Below are positions 8,253 through 17,810 of a stretch of DNA of 64,000 nucleotides, one piece after another (within the stretch, counting starts at the first letter, position 1; the number at the start of each line of letters is the position of its first letter). This DNA is from Eubacterium_G segne. GTDB taxonomy: Bacteria > Bacillota > Clostridia > Lachnospirales > Lachnospiraceae. Made by a program: the position numbers and the translations under genes. The notes beneath the pieces were generated by a model. The model was not told where the DNA came from, ran no database searches, and saw only the letters and a program-made list of their open reading frames with translations. The DNA is taken from positions 434,001 to 498,000 of the forward strand of contig NZ_JACOOZ010000001.1 of the NCBI RefSeq assembly GCF_014287775.1, in the 5' to 3' direction.

Positions 8253-8300
8253 GGAACTATCCTTTTAAATGCTTTTTATATTAATTTAAGGGATAGTTCC
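8253..8300. terminator. Bidirectional terminator between galT and the mgl-side gene
   Basis: GGAACTATCC / GGATAGTTCC with further pairing inside (TTTAAAT/ATTTAA). It lies between two convergent genes and can serve both. Confidence 0.8.
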
Positions 8301-8316
8301 TTCTCATAAACAAATT

Positions 8317-8880
8317 TTATTTTGTAAGAAAATGTTCCCTGTTAGGGTACTTTTCTCTGTATGCAGATAAGGCTGCATTCTGAAAAATCTCAAATTCCCT
8401 GTCTAAGTGAAACATATGAGGGGTATAAAAGGCAATTGCACTTATTTGTTCAGCAATCTTTTTTGCCACTCCTTCATCAGATAATTGCCCCAGACCAAAC
8501 ACAGCAGATGTAAATCCCCTTCCGTTTTTACTGGTTTCTATAAACTTTAAAAATACATTTTTCATTTCAAGAAACAAAATTTTCTTCTCCTTAGTGCTTC
8601 TTTCACAGGCATTAAACAGGTATAATCCATTGATAATTTCATATAGCTCTTTCTTTTTGCTTCCCCCTATATCCATTGCATTTCTTTCAGACAGACTTTT
8701 CATCTGCATAAGATAACCCATAAACAAATCTTTCTTAGGCTTTCTTTTTCCGTACCTGGCAATCCATAATTTTTCCATAAAAAGCCCTATTTCATCTTCT
8801 AATTTATGGTCATTTAAAATTTCCAGTCTTGCTTCCGGGTCTGTTTCATTATAAAACTCCCTAATCCATGTATCCTCCAT
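8317..8880 (-). CDS. Conserved hypothetical protein at the end of the sugar-sensing operon
   Basis: A 187-residue, mainly alpha-helical soluble protein with no signal peptide and no motif that I recognise. It has charged helices throughout (for example KLWIARYGKRKPKKDL near residue 40 and EKKILFLEMKNVFLKFIE near 98). The start at 8880 follows GGAG closely, 18 bases after the stop of the galactose-binding lipoprotein gene, so it is probably the last gene of the response regulator-kinase unit. A role in this locus is inferred from position only. Confidence 0.75.
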   Translation of the reverse strand: MEDTWIREFYNETDPEARLEILNDHKLEDEIGLFMEKLWIARYGKRKPKKDLFMGYLMQMKSLSERNAMDIGGSKKKELYEIINGLYLFNACERSTKEKKILFLEMKNVFLKFIETSKNGRGFTSAVFGLGQLSDEGVAKKIAEQISAIAFYTPHMFHLDREFEIFQNAALSAYREKYPNREHFLTK

Positions 8881-8898
8881 ATAAATCTCCTGTGCTCC

Positions 8899-9939
8899 TT
8901 ATCTTCCTATAAAACTATCTACACTATCAATATCTACCTTTTTATACTGGGAAACATAATATTTGCCCTGATTTAAGTTGTGACCTTGCAAACTGTTTCC
9001 TTTAAAAACATCAACCACTAATTTTGCTATTTCCATAGCCTGGTCTTCTTTATCGTTGTACACTGTTCCCTGCATTTTCCCGTTTTTTATTGCCTCTAAA
9101 GCATCCTCTAATCCGTCAATTCCAAATATTATAGGCATCTCTTTCTTTCCGTACCCCGATTTTTTGTATGCGGCAACGGCTCCTAATGCCATCTCATCAT
9201 TATTGGAAATAATCAGTTCTATTCTGTTTTTATACTGACTTATTAACTGGGTAACTCTGTTTTCCGCCTGACCTCTGTTCCAATCTGCAAACTGATAGCT
9301 TAATTTCTCCAAGTCAATTCCATTTTGTATAATTGTCTTTACTGAGCAATCTGTTCTGCTTATGGCATCCTGATGTCCTGCTTCACCCTCTAATAAAACA
9401 TATTGTATTTTGCCGTCTTTATTTTTATCCACATCCGGATGTTTCGCCAAATAATCTGCAACGATTTCTCCCTGCATAACTCCTGACTGCTCTGCAGCAC
9501 AACCAACATAATATAGCTTGTCCCACTGCATAAGATCTTCCCTTACAGGCTCACGGTTAAAGAAAATTATAGGTATGTTATTTTGTCTTGCAAGCTTAAT
9601 AATCTTCCCCGGTGCAGTTCTGTCCACCAAATTGACACACATTATATCGCATCCTGCATCTATCATTTCTTCAACTAATTCATTTTGATTTCTCTGGTCA
9701 TCATCGCCATTTCTTCCTGACACAATTATCTTCATGTCATCACTTTCCATGGCCTTTAAATCTTCCTTAACCTTTTCTACCATTGCATTTATAAAAGGAT
9801 CATCCTGAGTATATGTAACTATACCCACCCTTAAAATGTCATCTCTGCTTTTTTTCTTCTGACTACATCCTGTAGCGGTACATATAAGTACAATTCCCAT
9901 TACAAATGCAATAACTGCCTTCTTATTTATTTTACTCAT
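8899..9939 (-). CDS. Galactose/glucose-binding lipoprotein, normal domain order (MglB-like)
   Basis: Periplasmic-binding-fold lipoprotein of about 346 residues. The lipobox is ATGC after a short signal peptide. All sugar contacts of E. coli MglB are kept in the usual order: TYTQDDPF (Tyr, Asp, Phe), VNLVD, GHQDAISR (His, Asp, Arg), FADW, SNNDEM, FGIDG and YNDKEDQ. A calcium loop DKNKDGKIQ is also present. I choose the ATG at 9939, which overlaps the stop of the preceding gene (ATGAGTAA); an ATG at 9966 is possible. It stands behind a two-component system and not with the transporter genes, so it may serve sensing or be a second feeder of MglAC. Confidence 0.86.
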   Translation of the reverse strand: MSKINKKAVIAFVMGIVLICTATGCSQKKKSRDDILRVGIVTYTQDDPFINAMVEKVKEDLKAMESDDMKIIVSGRNGDDDQRNQNELVEEMIDAGCDIMCVNLVDRTAPGKIIKLARQNNIPIIFFNREPVREDLMQWDKLYYVGCAAEQSGVMQGEIVADYLAKHPDVDKNKDGKIQYVLLEGEAGHQDAISRTDCSVKTIIQNGIDLEKLSYQFADWNRGQAENRVTQLISQYKNRIELIISNNDEMALGAVAAYKKSGYGKKEMPIIFGIDGLEDALEAIKNGKMQGTVYNDKEDQAMEIAKLVVDVFKGNSLQGHNLNQGKYYVSQYKKVDIDSVDSFIGR

Positions 9940-10906
9940 AAGAATATAAAAACCTTTCCATTTCATCAGTAAATAAATCTTTCTGATAAATTACTTTTGC
10001 CTTAACATTGTAACTTTTCATTTCATAAAATAATTTGTTAAGCTTTTTAGAAATTTCCATAACACTTCTATAACCTATATCATAACTATCAATAGCAACA
10101 ATACAATTTACATTTCCGTTATCTAACAAACTTATGGATTTTTCGCTGCTGCCTATACCGTATATCTGTGCCCCATTGTACACCCCGTTTTCACTGTTTG
10201 CTCCCAATTCATCTAAGGAATAATTGTCCATTGCCACCAGATAATCTACCTTTGATTTGGTTTTCACAATGCTGCAAATATCCTGGTCCCGTATTCCACT
10301 GTAAGTCCATGCCACCTTAATATCTGAATCTTCTATGGCATCCATAAAACCTTTGTATGTGTTGACAGTTTTTTCTTTTTCGTGCTGGTCTAAAATAACT
10401 CCTATTTCCTTTGTTTTTCCTCTGGCTGAATCATTAACAATGCTTTCTCCTAACTTGTAACCAATTTTATAATTGTCAGGCTTAATTACAGGATAACCCG
10501 ATTTTTCCCCGTCATCTCCCATAAAAGCATCTTCCACTATAAATATAAATGGAATATCGCCACAGATTTTCTTTATTTCATTTTTTGTGTTTGATCCGGG
10601 AGCCGGACAGATAATAAATCCCTCTGCCCCATTGTCAATCTGTTCTTTCATCAGTTCCTTTTCGTCCTGAACGCTATAAATATCATCTGTGTTACATATA
10701 ATTAAATGTAAGTTATTAACTTTTGCCGCACTTTTTAAACCATTTATTAACGAATCCCAGTTTTTATCACCGGAATTTTCCACAATAACTGCAATCTTTT
10801 TTTCCGGTGTTTCATGGTCAAATATTCTATATGTGAATAATACTGCCAACATACACAATATTATTTCCGTAATGAGAAAGGCCGTCTTATTTTTTTTCAT
10901 TTTCAT
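9932..10906 (-). CDS. Membrane-anchored sugar-binding protein, probable co-sensor of the kinase
   Basis: A 324-residue protein with one N-terminal membrane helix (residues 9-26) without a lipobox, followed by a type I periplasmic-binding fold (KKIAVIVENSGDKNWDSLINGLK, EQIDNGAEGFIICPAPGS, IGVILDQHE, YLVAMDNYS, GNVNCIVAIDSYDIGYRS). The ligand residues of galactose-binding proteins are not obvious, so the ligand is open. The gene overlaps the kinase gene by 20 bases. Clostridial XylFII-LytS is a known case where an anchored binding protein activates a sensor kinase, and a similar role is inferred here. Confidence 0.78.
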   Translation of the reverse strand: MKMKKNKTAFLITEIILCMLAVLFTYRIFDHETPEKKIAVIVENSGDKNWDSLINGLKSAAKVNNLHLIICNTDDIYSVQDEKELMKEQIDNGAEGFIICPAPGSNTKNEIKKICGDIPFIFIVEDAFMGDDGEKSGYPVIKPDNYKIGYKLGESIVNDSARGKTKEIGVILDQHEKEKTVNTYKGFMDAIEDSDIKVAWTYSGIRDQDICSIVKTKSKVDYLVAMDNYSLDELGANSENGVYNGAQIYGIGSSEKSISLLDNGNVNCIVAIDSYDIGYRSVMEISKKLNKLFYEMKSYNVKAKVIYQKDLFTDEMERFLYSYE

Positions 10907-12764
10907 CCTTCCTTCCTATGTTTTGATTTTCCAGATTTTTTCTGTTTTCTTCATTAAAAGGAATTGCAGGTATGTGAATGGTAACTTTTGTTCCTTCGTC
11001 TGCTTCACTTTCTACACTTAAGCCATATTGGTCTCCAAACATTAATTTAATCCTTGAATGAACGTTTATAACCCCTACTCCTGAACCATGCTTAGGGGTT
11101 TTACTATTATCCTTAAGTATATTCTCAACTACTTCCTCTCTCATTCCCATTCCGTTATCTTCCACGGTTATAAATATATCGTCATTTATTTTTTTACCTG
11201 TAACAACTATTTCGCCGTCATCTATATCAATGTCTCCCACACCATAATATATGGCATTTTCCAGTATCGGCTGTATAACAAGTTTGACAATACAATAGTC
11301 ATTAATTTCATCATCCACGTCAAATCTGATTTTGAATCTTTCCTTATACCTTACCATCTGTATATTCATATAGCTTTTGCTATGCTGTAATTCATCAGAT
11401 ATTTTAATTATGGTTCTTCCCTTTGACAAACTTATTCTAAGTAACTTGGCAAGCTCAGAAATCATAAATACCGCTTCTTTGTTTTTACCGGCTTCAACCA
11501 TCCATGTGATGGACTCCAATGTATTATATAAGAAATGAGGATTAATCTGGCTTTGTAGGGCATCCATTTCACTTTTTCTTCGTTCATTTTGCTGTCTTAT
11601 GATTTCCTTCATTAAGTCCTCAATTTGCTCATAGGATTTTTGTACTGAATATCCTAAATCCCTGATTTCCGAGGAACCTCCAATATATATTCTGTTTTTA
11701 CCCCCTGCCTCGTAGGATTTTACTGAATCATTAAGATTTAATATAGGTCTGGATATTTTTCCCGATACTATTTTGTTTACCACAAGAAGCATCATAATTA
11801 AGAAAATAATGGTTATGATAACGTAATACCTGAATTTATTTATGCTTATTGTCTGAATTTTATCAGGAACCACACCCACAACTTTCCATCCTGTATAGGC
11901 AATACTACTTATAATATAGTTTGCCCTGCCTCCATTGAGATTTAATTCATAGGTTCCATCTTCATAGCCTGCAATCCGGGTACTGTCTTCCGAAATAATT
12001 CCCCTGTCTATTTCCACCTTTCTTGGATGATAAATTAATTCTCCATCGCTGTTGCACAAATAATAATATATTCCATTTGTATCTTCATTAATTCTATCTA
12101 AAGCTTCTTCTATAATGGAATACTTCATATCTATAAGTAAAACACCACTAACCGGCGTTTCCCCATCATTAATATCTACGGAACGGCTTAGGGATACCAC
12201 CCGGTAATATTTAAAAGCTCCGTCGGTAAATAAATTCTGTATGTGAGGTGTGGAAAAATGGATGTTTTCAATTTCATCTGTGGCATTGGAAAACCAATCC
12301 TGTTGTTTTACATGGGCATTTTCTTTCTCTGATGCTACAGGTTCAGCTGCAATAAGCTTTCCGGAAGTATCATATAATGCCATACTTTGTATTTTGTCCG
12401 AATTAATTTCATATAATAAACTAAACTCTTTATTAAGCATTTGGTCTGATACATCATATTGCTGAACAATATTATAATTTGCCACATTTGAGATCTGCCT
12501 AATATCAAGAAGGTCTCCGTCTATTTTGTCTACTACACTATCTATAATGTCTTCTGCACCGGACACAGAGGTTTCTTCCGCTGAAATCTTAAATCTGTTA
12601 TAAATAAGCAGTCCCATAATTATAGTAGTAATAATCGTTAATGTGGTTAAAACTGCCATAATAATAGACTGAATATCAAATCTCACCGTTCCTTCACGAA
12701 AAGACCTTATGCCGCCTTTTTTATTTTTTCCGTCTGCTTTTTTTATTTTATCCACTATTGCCAT
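10887..12764 (-). CDS. Sensor histidine kinase, YesM/LytS type
   Basis: A 625-residue membrane kinase. The cytoplasmic N-terminus (1-30) is followed by membrane helix 1 (about 33-55), a large extracellular dCache-like domain (60-305, with SMALYDTSGKLIAA and GIYYYLCNSDGELIYHP), membrane helix 2 (312-333), a HAMP linker and a His_kinase domain with phosphoacceptor His410 in SQINPHFLYNTLE. The N box has Asn503 (ILENAIYYG), and G boxes are DNGMGM and GSGVGVINVHSR. It lies 11 bases after the AraC-type regulator gene and overlaps the anchored binding-protein gene, so all form one sensory unit. Sugar as signal is inferred. Confidence 0.9.
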   Translation of the reverse strand: MAIVDKIKKADGKNKKGGIRSFREGTVRFDIQSIIMAVLTTLTIITTIIMGLLIYNRFKISAEETSVSGAEDIIDSVVDKIDGDLLDIRQISNVANYNIVQQYDVSDQMLNKEFSLLYEINSDKIQSMALYDTSGKLIAAEPVASEKENAHVKQQDWFSNATDEIENIHFSTPHIQNLFTDGAFKYYRVVSLSRSVDINDGETPVSGVLLIDMKYSIIEEALDRINEDTNGIYYYLCNSDGELIYHPRKVEIDRGIISEDSTRIAGYEDGTYELNLNGGRANYIISSIAYTGWKVVGVVPDKIQTISINKFRYYVIITIIFLIMMLLVVNKIVSGKISRPILNLNDSVKSYEAGGKNRIYIGGSSEIRDLGYSVQKSYEQIEDLMKEIIRQQNERRKSEMDALQSQINPHFLYNTLESITWMVEAGKNKEAVFMISELAKLLRISLSKGRTIIKISDELQHSKSYMNIQMVRYKERFKIRFDVDDEINDYCIVKLVIQPILENAIYYGVGDIDIDDGEIVVTGKKINDDIFITVEDNGMGMREEVVENILKDNSKTPKHGSGVGVINVHSRIKLMFGDQYGLSVESEADEGTKVTIHIPAIPFNEENRKNLENQNIGRKDENEKK

Positions 12765-12775
12765 ATTTCCCGTAA

Positions 12776-14380
12776 TTATTTACCTAATTTCTCATTTCTA
12801 TATTTAGATGGAGATACTCCATATTTTTTCTTAAATACATAACTGAAGTAATTGGCGTCGGTATATCCCACCATTTCAGCTATTTTGTAGCTTTTTTCAT
12901 TTGTATCCATTATTAATCCTGCAGCAATTTCCATTCGGTAATCTGTAAGATATGTAACAAAGGACTTACCTACTTCCTTTTTAAACACAGATGAAAAATA
13001 TGAATTTGATACTCCCATTAAAGAACATACTTTATCTAAGGATAAATCCGGTTCCATATATCTGTCCCTTACTATGTTCTTTCCGTCATTTACTAAACTC
13101 ATGGACTTGCTGTTTCGGACACTTTTTAATTTCCCGCTTACACCTAATGAACAGTCAATTAACCATGATTCCAATGTGTTTTCGTCCATTTGAGGAACAT
13201 TTTCATAAGGATTATCTATTCCATTTAAAAAGTCGTTAAAGTCCATAAAGTTGTTGGCACAAAATCTGTAAAATGCCCCTACCATTTCCATTATTACTAA
13301 ATTATACTGGCTGACTGTATTAGCATTTTTGTGTAATTTTTCTATTTCCCTGCTAACTGCATCTTCTATGGATTTACTGTTTCCTAAATATATTGCCTTA
13401 AATAAATCATGCATTTTTGAATCTTCTGACTGTATAGTCATGTTTTGCTCATTAGGTGCAATTTCTTCTATATTAATTGCCCTGTTGGTTCCATATAAAA
13501 CCCTGTATGATACTGCCTCTCTTGCTCCTTCATAAGAACTGTTTATGTTTAATATATTATCACACATTCTGCCTATACCTGCTGTAACCACGGCACCGAT
13601 AACCCTGTTTACCCATTTGCAGAATTTGTCACAAATATCCGTAAATTCCACCATTTTTTCTTTAGAACTTAATTCAATAATTAATACCGTATTTCCTAAA
13701 TAAATAAATTCCCTGCAATTTATTCTTTCGGCAATTCTTTCCTTTATTTCCCTTTCAACAGACATTGACAATAACAAAGGTTCCATATTTTCAGGAACAT
13801 GATGAGTGGATGTATGGAAAACTGCACAGCAATAATAGGGTCCCTTTAAATCAATTTTATAGGAATCCACAAATTTTGAATATTCCCCTTCATCAACTCT
13901 TCCTTCAATTAATGAAACAAATAAATTGGTCTGAAGTATTGGGAGTACATCATTAAAATAATTCTCAAGTTTCTGAACATTTAATTTTTCTTCTCTTTCT
14001 ACATCTAATGAATTTTTTACCCTTTTTAAACATTCAGTTAATTCCTGGGAATTGATGGGTTTTAACATATATTCTTCAACCTCAAGATGAACTGCTTCCT
14101 TTGCATATTCAAATTCATCAAATCCCGTAAATATAATAATGTGAATATTTCTGTAATCATCATTAAGCCTTTTAGATAACTCAAGGCCATCCATATAAGG
14201 CATCTTAATGTCAGTAATAACCACATCCGGCTGTGTCTTTTCAACAAGCTCTAATGCCTTTACTCCATTAGTTGCACTGCCAACTACCTGAAATCCCAGC
14301 TGGTCCCAGGCTATTTTTTGTTTAATTACATCAATAACTTCTTCTTCATCATCTACTAGAATGACCTTATATTTATCCAT
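12776..14380 (-). CDS. Response regulator with AraC-type DNA-binding domain (YesN type)
   Basis: A 534-residue regulator. The receiver domain occupies residues 1-120 with the acidic pair in LVDDEEE, phosphoacceptor Asp57 (ITDIKMPYMDG) and the conserved Lys in YMLKPI. A central region of about 300 residues links it to a C-terminal AraC double helix-turn-helix (about 435-534; SLDKVCSLMGVSNSYFSSVFKK and AEMVGYTDANYFSYVFKK). It is the partner of the adjacent kinase. The likely target is the mglBAC promoter or its own unit. A TATAAT at 14435-14430 suggests a separate promoter, but the -35 is poor, as is common for activated promoters. Confidence 0.9.
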   Translation of the reverse strand: MDKYKVILVDDEEEVIDVIKQKIAWDQLGFQVVGSATNGVKALELVEKTQPDVVITDIKMPYMDGLELSKRLNDDYRNIHIIIFTGFDEFEYAKEAVHLEVEEYMLKPINSQELTECLKRVKNSLDVEREEKLNVQKLENYFNDVLPILQTNLFVSLIEGRVDEGEYSKFVDSYKIDLKGPYYCCAVFHTSTHHVPENMEPLLLSMSVEREIKERIAERINCREFIYLGNTVLIIELSSKEKMVEFTDICDKFCKWVNRVIGAVVTAGIGRMCDNILNINSSYEGAREAVSYRVLYGTNRAINIEEIAPNEQNMTIQSEDSKMHDLFKAIYLGNSKSIEDAVSREIEKLHKNANTVSQYNLVIMEMVGAFYRFCANNFMDFNDFLNGIDNPYENVPQMDENTLESWLIDCSLGVSGKLKSVRNSKSMSLVNDGKNIVRDRYMEPDLSLDKVCSLMGVSNSYFSSVFKKEVGKSFVTYLTDYRMEIAAGLIMDTNEKSYKIAEMVGYTDANYFSYVFKKKYGVSPSKYRNEKLGK

Positions 14381-14463
14381 AATACTTTCCTTATTTAATA
14401 GTTATTTTATCCTGTATTTCTATTTAATTATTATAACAAACAATTAAATCAAATAAAATAATT

Positions 14464-14517
14464 AATGCTAAAATCGTCCTAACTGCCCTTAGACAATTAG
14501 AACGACTTTTAGCATTT
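14464..14517 (-). terminator. Terminator after mglC
   Basis: Long stem AATGCTAAAA-GTCGT-TCTAA / TTAG-GACGA-TTTTAGCATT on the minus strand, with a T-rich stretch after it. It separates mglBAC from the two-component unit. Confidence 0.8.
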
Positions 14518-14546
14518 ATCATTTAAAAAATTTTATTACTTTTCCA

Positions 14547-16199
14547 TTATTTCTTCTGTACATATTTAAGGCAGTCAAGTGTTACTGCTGCAAGAATAAT
14601 GATTCCTTCAAAAATAAACTGAAGGTTTGTATCAATTCCAAGAATTGTAAGTGAATATGTAAGAGATGTAAATATAAGAACACCTGTTACAACACCTGAG
14701 ATTTTACCAATACCACCTGTAAATGAAACACCACCTACTACGCAGGCTGCAATGGCATCCATATCCCATCCTTGTCCATAAGCTGCACTACCGGAACCAA
14801 CCATTCTGTTACATTCAAGCCATGAGCCGAATCCATAAAGGATACCTGCAAGAATGAAAGCTCCCATTGTAACTTTAAATACTGATATACCGGAAACTGA
14901 TGCTGCTTCAGGGTTTCCACCTACTGCAAATAAGTTCTTTCCAAAGGTTGTCTTATTCCAGATAAACCATACAACTGCTATTGCAACTACTGCCCACAAA
15001 ATAATTGTTGGGAATCCTCCCAGCTGTGGAATAAATATATTTGGAATTGCCGGATCAATGGCACCAAATGAAACACCCTTTGTTGCATAAGTTACAAGAC
15101 CAAATATAATAAGCATGTTAGCCATAGTTGATATAAACGGATGCATTTTAAACTTCGCCATAAAGAAACCTGCAATCATTGCAAAGCATGTTGTAAGAAT
15201 AATACAAACAACTAAAGCAAATACTGCTCTTCCAGCAGGTGCCATATTGGAGAAATCAAATATATGTCCGAATACACCACCTGTGTTAATGCCATTATGC
15301 ATTATAATTGTTGAAGCAACCATGCCCATACCAACCATACGTCCAACAGAAAGGTCTGTTCCTGTTAAAAGAATCAATCCTGCAACTCCAAGGGCTAAGA
15401 ACATTCTTGGTGATGCCTGCTGTAAAATATTAAGTATGTTTGTGTATGTAAGAAGCTGTGTATTTTTAACTACCGGTGTAATTGCACATAATGCAATAAA
15501 AATCAAAATAATTACAATATACAAACCGTTTTTGTATAAAAACTGTGATAAATTAAATGTATATTTATAATTCTCCATTCTCTGCTGCATCTTCTGGGCA
15601 AATGTATACTTTGATGTACGCAGCAAATCAATTAAATGATACTTATGCATATATGCATCATGTTTTCTGTCTTTAATTTCCTGACATTTTGATTCATGAG
15701 TCATCTTAGCATCATATAATTTATTTTTATAAACATATTTTTCGTCTTTAATTTCTTCTGAATCTGATAATTTGCTTAAAGCAGCTTCATGTTCCTTTTT
15801 TAATTCAGCACAAACTTTTTCATAATTTGTTTTTTCAACTGCTTTTTCACTTTCACAACTAGCTGAAACTTTACTGTAATACTGGCTGTCATAATTTTTT
15901 GAAAGATATTCTTCTGCCTGGGCAATAAGCTTTGAAACTTCATTCTTGTTTGAGCTTTCAACTGCCTTTGCCTTTTCTAAAGCCTTTTTGTCACTTTCAA
16001 TAATTTTTGCCTTTTCTTCTTTAGTTAAATTCTTGTTTTCCTTTACAATTGCCATGTGGTTCTTTAAACTTCTGACTTTATCTGAACCATCTGCACGTAA
16101 GGAATCTATTTGTTTCTGTATTTTTCCAACATATTCATCTATCGGCTTAAGAAGCTTTTGTTCTTCATCAACCGAAAGAATAACACCTTTCTCTGCCAT
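14547..16199 (-). CDS. mglC: Galactose ABC transporter permease MglC with an N-terminal coiled-coil extension
   Basis: Inner-membrane permease of the galactose/methyl-galactoside importer. Residues 223-550 match E. coli MglC over its full length (GVAGLILLTGTDLSVGRMVG, FGKNLFAVGGNPEAASVSG, AIAACVVGGVSFTGGIG and a basic CLKYVQKK end). Residues 1-222 are an extra hydrophilic segment rich in Lys and Glu with heptad-like helices (for example LTKEEKAKIIESDKKALEKAK) and no membrane segment, so it should form a cytoplasmic coiled coil. E. coli MglC is only 336 residues. The start at 16199 has a GGAGAG-type site and lies 18 bases after the mglA stop. Confidence 0.9.
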   Translation of the reverse strand: MAEKGVILSVDEEQKLLKPIDEYVGKIQKQIDSLRADGSDKVRSLKNHMAIVKENKNLTKEEKAKIIESDKKALEKAKAVESSNKNEVSKLIAQAEEYLSKNYDSQYYSKVSASCESEKAVEKTNYEKVCAELKKEHEAALSKLSDSEEIKDEKYVYKNKLYDAKMTHESKCQEIKDRKHDAYMHKYHLIDLLRTSKYTFAQKMQQRMENYKYTFNLSQFLYKNGLYIVIILIFIALCAITPVVKNTQLLTYTNILNILQQASPRMFLALGVAGLILLTGTDLSVGRMVGMGMVASTIIMHNGINTGGVFGHIFDFSNMAPAGRAVFALVVCIILTTCFAMIAGFFMAKFKMHPFISTMANMLIIFGLVTYATKGVSFGAIDPAIPNIFIPQLGGFPTIILWAVVAIAVVWFIWNKTTFGKNLFAVGGNPEAASVSGISVFKVTMGAFILAGILYGFGSWLECNRMVGSGSAAYGQGWDMDAIAACVVGGVSFTGGIGKISGVVTGVLIFTSLTYSLTILGIDTNLQFIFEGIIILAAVTLDCLKYVQKK

Positions 16200-16217
16200 A
16201 TTAAATACTCCTCTCTC

Positions 16218-17726
16218 CTACAAATATTTAGCACTAAGCCTTAATAATTCTTCCTGATTTGTTTCATTTGTATTAACTATTCCTGCAAGATGTCCATTAG
16301 ACATTACGCCAATACGATTTGTGATTCCTAATATCTCCGGCATTTCAGATGAAACAACTATTATTGTTTTTCCCTGTTTAGCCATATTAATAATCAACTC
16401 ATATATTTCATATTTTGCGCCAACGTCAATACCTCTGGTAGGATCATCCATCATAAATACATTTGGTGAACGTTCAAGCCATTTACCAAATATTGCTTTT
16501 TGCTGATTTCCTCCTGAAAGATTTGAAATCATATCATCAGGTCCCATACACTTGGTGTGCATTACCTTTATTTCCTCTGCTGTTGCACGAACCATGTCAT
16601 CCTTTGATAAAGCAATGCCTCTCTTATAATGATTCATGTTTGCAATGGTAGTATTAAATGTAATATCTCCTTTTAAGAAAAGACCGTTTGCTTTTCTTTC
16701 TTCCGTTATTAAAGCAAATCCATGATCCATGGCATCTTTAGGTGATGAAAAATTCATTACTTTTCCATCATACATTATATTACCTGCTGCTCGTGTTCTG
16801 ACACCAAATATAGTTTCAAGGAGTTCTGTACGACCGGCTCCAACTAAACCGTATAATCCAAATATTTCACCTTTTCTTATATCAAAAGAAATATTTTGAA
16901 GTTTTGGTGCATATTTTGTAGAAAGATTTTCCACTGAGAAAATCACTTCTCCCGGTTTGTTGTCTACAGGTGGGAATCTGTTATCTAGGGAACGACCAAC
17001 CATAGCCGATATCAGCTCATTCATATTTGTATCTTTGCTGTCCTTAGTCATTACCAGACTTCCATCTCGTAAAACAGAAATTTCATCACATATCTCAAAA
17101 ATTTCGTCCATCTTATGGGATATATATATTAATGAAATTCCCTGACTTTTTAGTTGTCTCATCATTTTAAACAGCTTTTCTACTTCCGGTGCTGTTAATG
17201 ATGATGTAGGCTCGTCAAGTACGATTACCTTTGAATTATATGAAATAGCCTTTGCAATTTCACACATCTGTCTCTGGGACACAGACATTTTCTTCATTGG
17301 CTGTGTCATATTAACAGTTATTCCTAATTTTCTAAATAAATCGGAAGCTTCTTTTTTCATTCTTCCTTCGTCAACCATGCCTAATGAGTTTTTAGGATAT
17401 CTGCCTAAAAACAGGTTGTCAACAACGCTTCTTTCGAGACACTGATTAAGTTCCTGATGAACCATGGCAACCCCGTTTTCAAGAGCATCTTTTGGACCGG
17501 AAAAATTAACTTCCCTTCCGTCTAATATTATTGTTCCTTCGTCCTTTTGATAGGTTCCGAAGAGACATTTCATCATTGTCGATTTACCTGCTCCATTTTC
17601 ACCCATAAGGCCCATTATTGATCCCGGTTTAACATTCAAATTAATATGTTTCAGAACCTTATTTCGGCCGAATGATTTACTCATGCCGTTAATCGACAGG
17701 ATGTATTCATTCTTATCTTCCACCAT
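16218..17726 (-). CDS. mglA: Galactose/methyl-galactoside ABC transporter ATP-binding protein
   Basis: A double ATPase of 502 residues that powers the MglBAC importer at the inner membrane face. The first nucleotide-binding domain has Walker A GENGAGKST (about 41-49), signature MSVSQRQM and Walker B KVIVLDEPTSS. The second domain has a degenerate Walker A (GLVGAGRTE), signature LSGGNQQK and Walker B VFMMDDPTRGID, as usual in the RbsA/MglA family. It lies between mglB and mglC. A hairpin in the 84-base gap after mglB probably lowers expression of mglA and mglC relative to the binding protein. Confidence 0.94.
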   Translation of the reverse strand: MVEDKNEYILSINGMSKSFGRNKVLKHINLNVKPGSIMGLMGENGAGKSTMMKCLFGTYQKDEGTIILDGREVNFSGPKDALENGVAMVHQELNQCLERSVVDNLFLGRYPKNSLGMVDEGRMKKEASDLFRKLGITVNMTQPMKKMSVSQRQMCEIAKAISYNSKVIVLDEPTSSLTAPEVEKLFKMMRQLKSQGISLIYISHKMDEIFEICDEISVLRDGSLVMTKDSKDTNMNELISAMVGRSLDNRFPPVDNKPGEVIFSVENLSTKYAPKLQNISFDIRKGEIFGLYGLVGAGRTELLETIFGVRTRAAGNIMYDGKVMNFSSPKDAMDHGFALITEERKANGLFLKGDITFNTTIANMNHYKRGIALSKDDMVRATAEEIKVMHTKCMGPDDMISNLSGGNQQKAIFGKWLERSPNVFMMDDPTRGIDVGAKYEIYELIINMAKQGKTIIVVSSEMPEILGITNRIGVMSNGHLAGIVNTNETNQEELLRLSAKYL

Positions 17727-17753
17727 ATCTACACTTCCTCTTTCTTTTTCAAA

Positions 17754-17781
17754 GAAGGGAGGCTTTATTTCGCCACCCTTC
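17754..17781 (-). other. Intercistronic hairpin between mglB and mglA
   Basis: GAAGGGTGGC / GCCTCCCTTC with one mismatch and an 8-base loop. It is not followed by a long T-tract, so it probably stabilises mglB mRNA or gives partial termination, as is known between binding-protein and ATPase genes. Confidence 0.6.
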
Positions 17782-17810
17782 CTGTTAATTATTTCAATTT
17801 ACCTTTAACT

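Noticed and set aside
15115..15570. 151-residue plus-strand ORF inside mglC
   Set aside because: Antisense shadow of a membrane protein gene.
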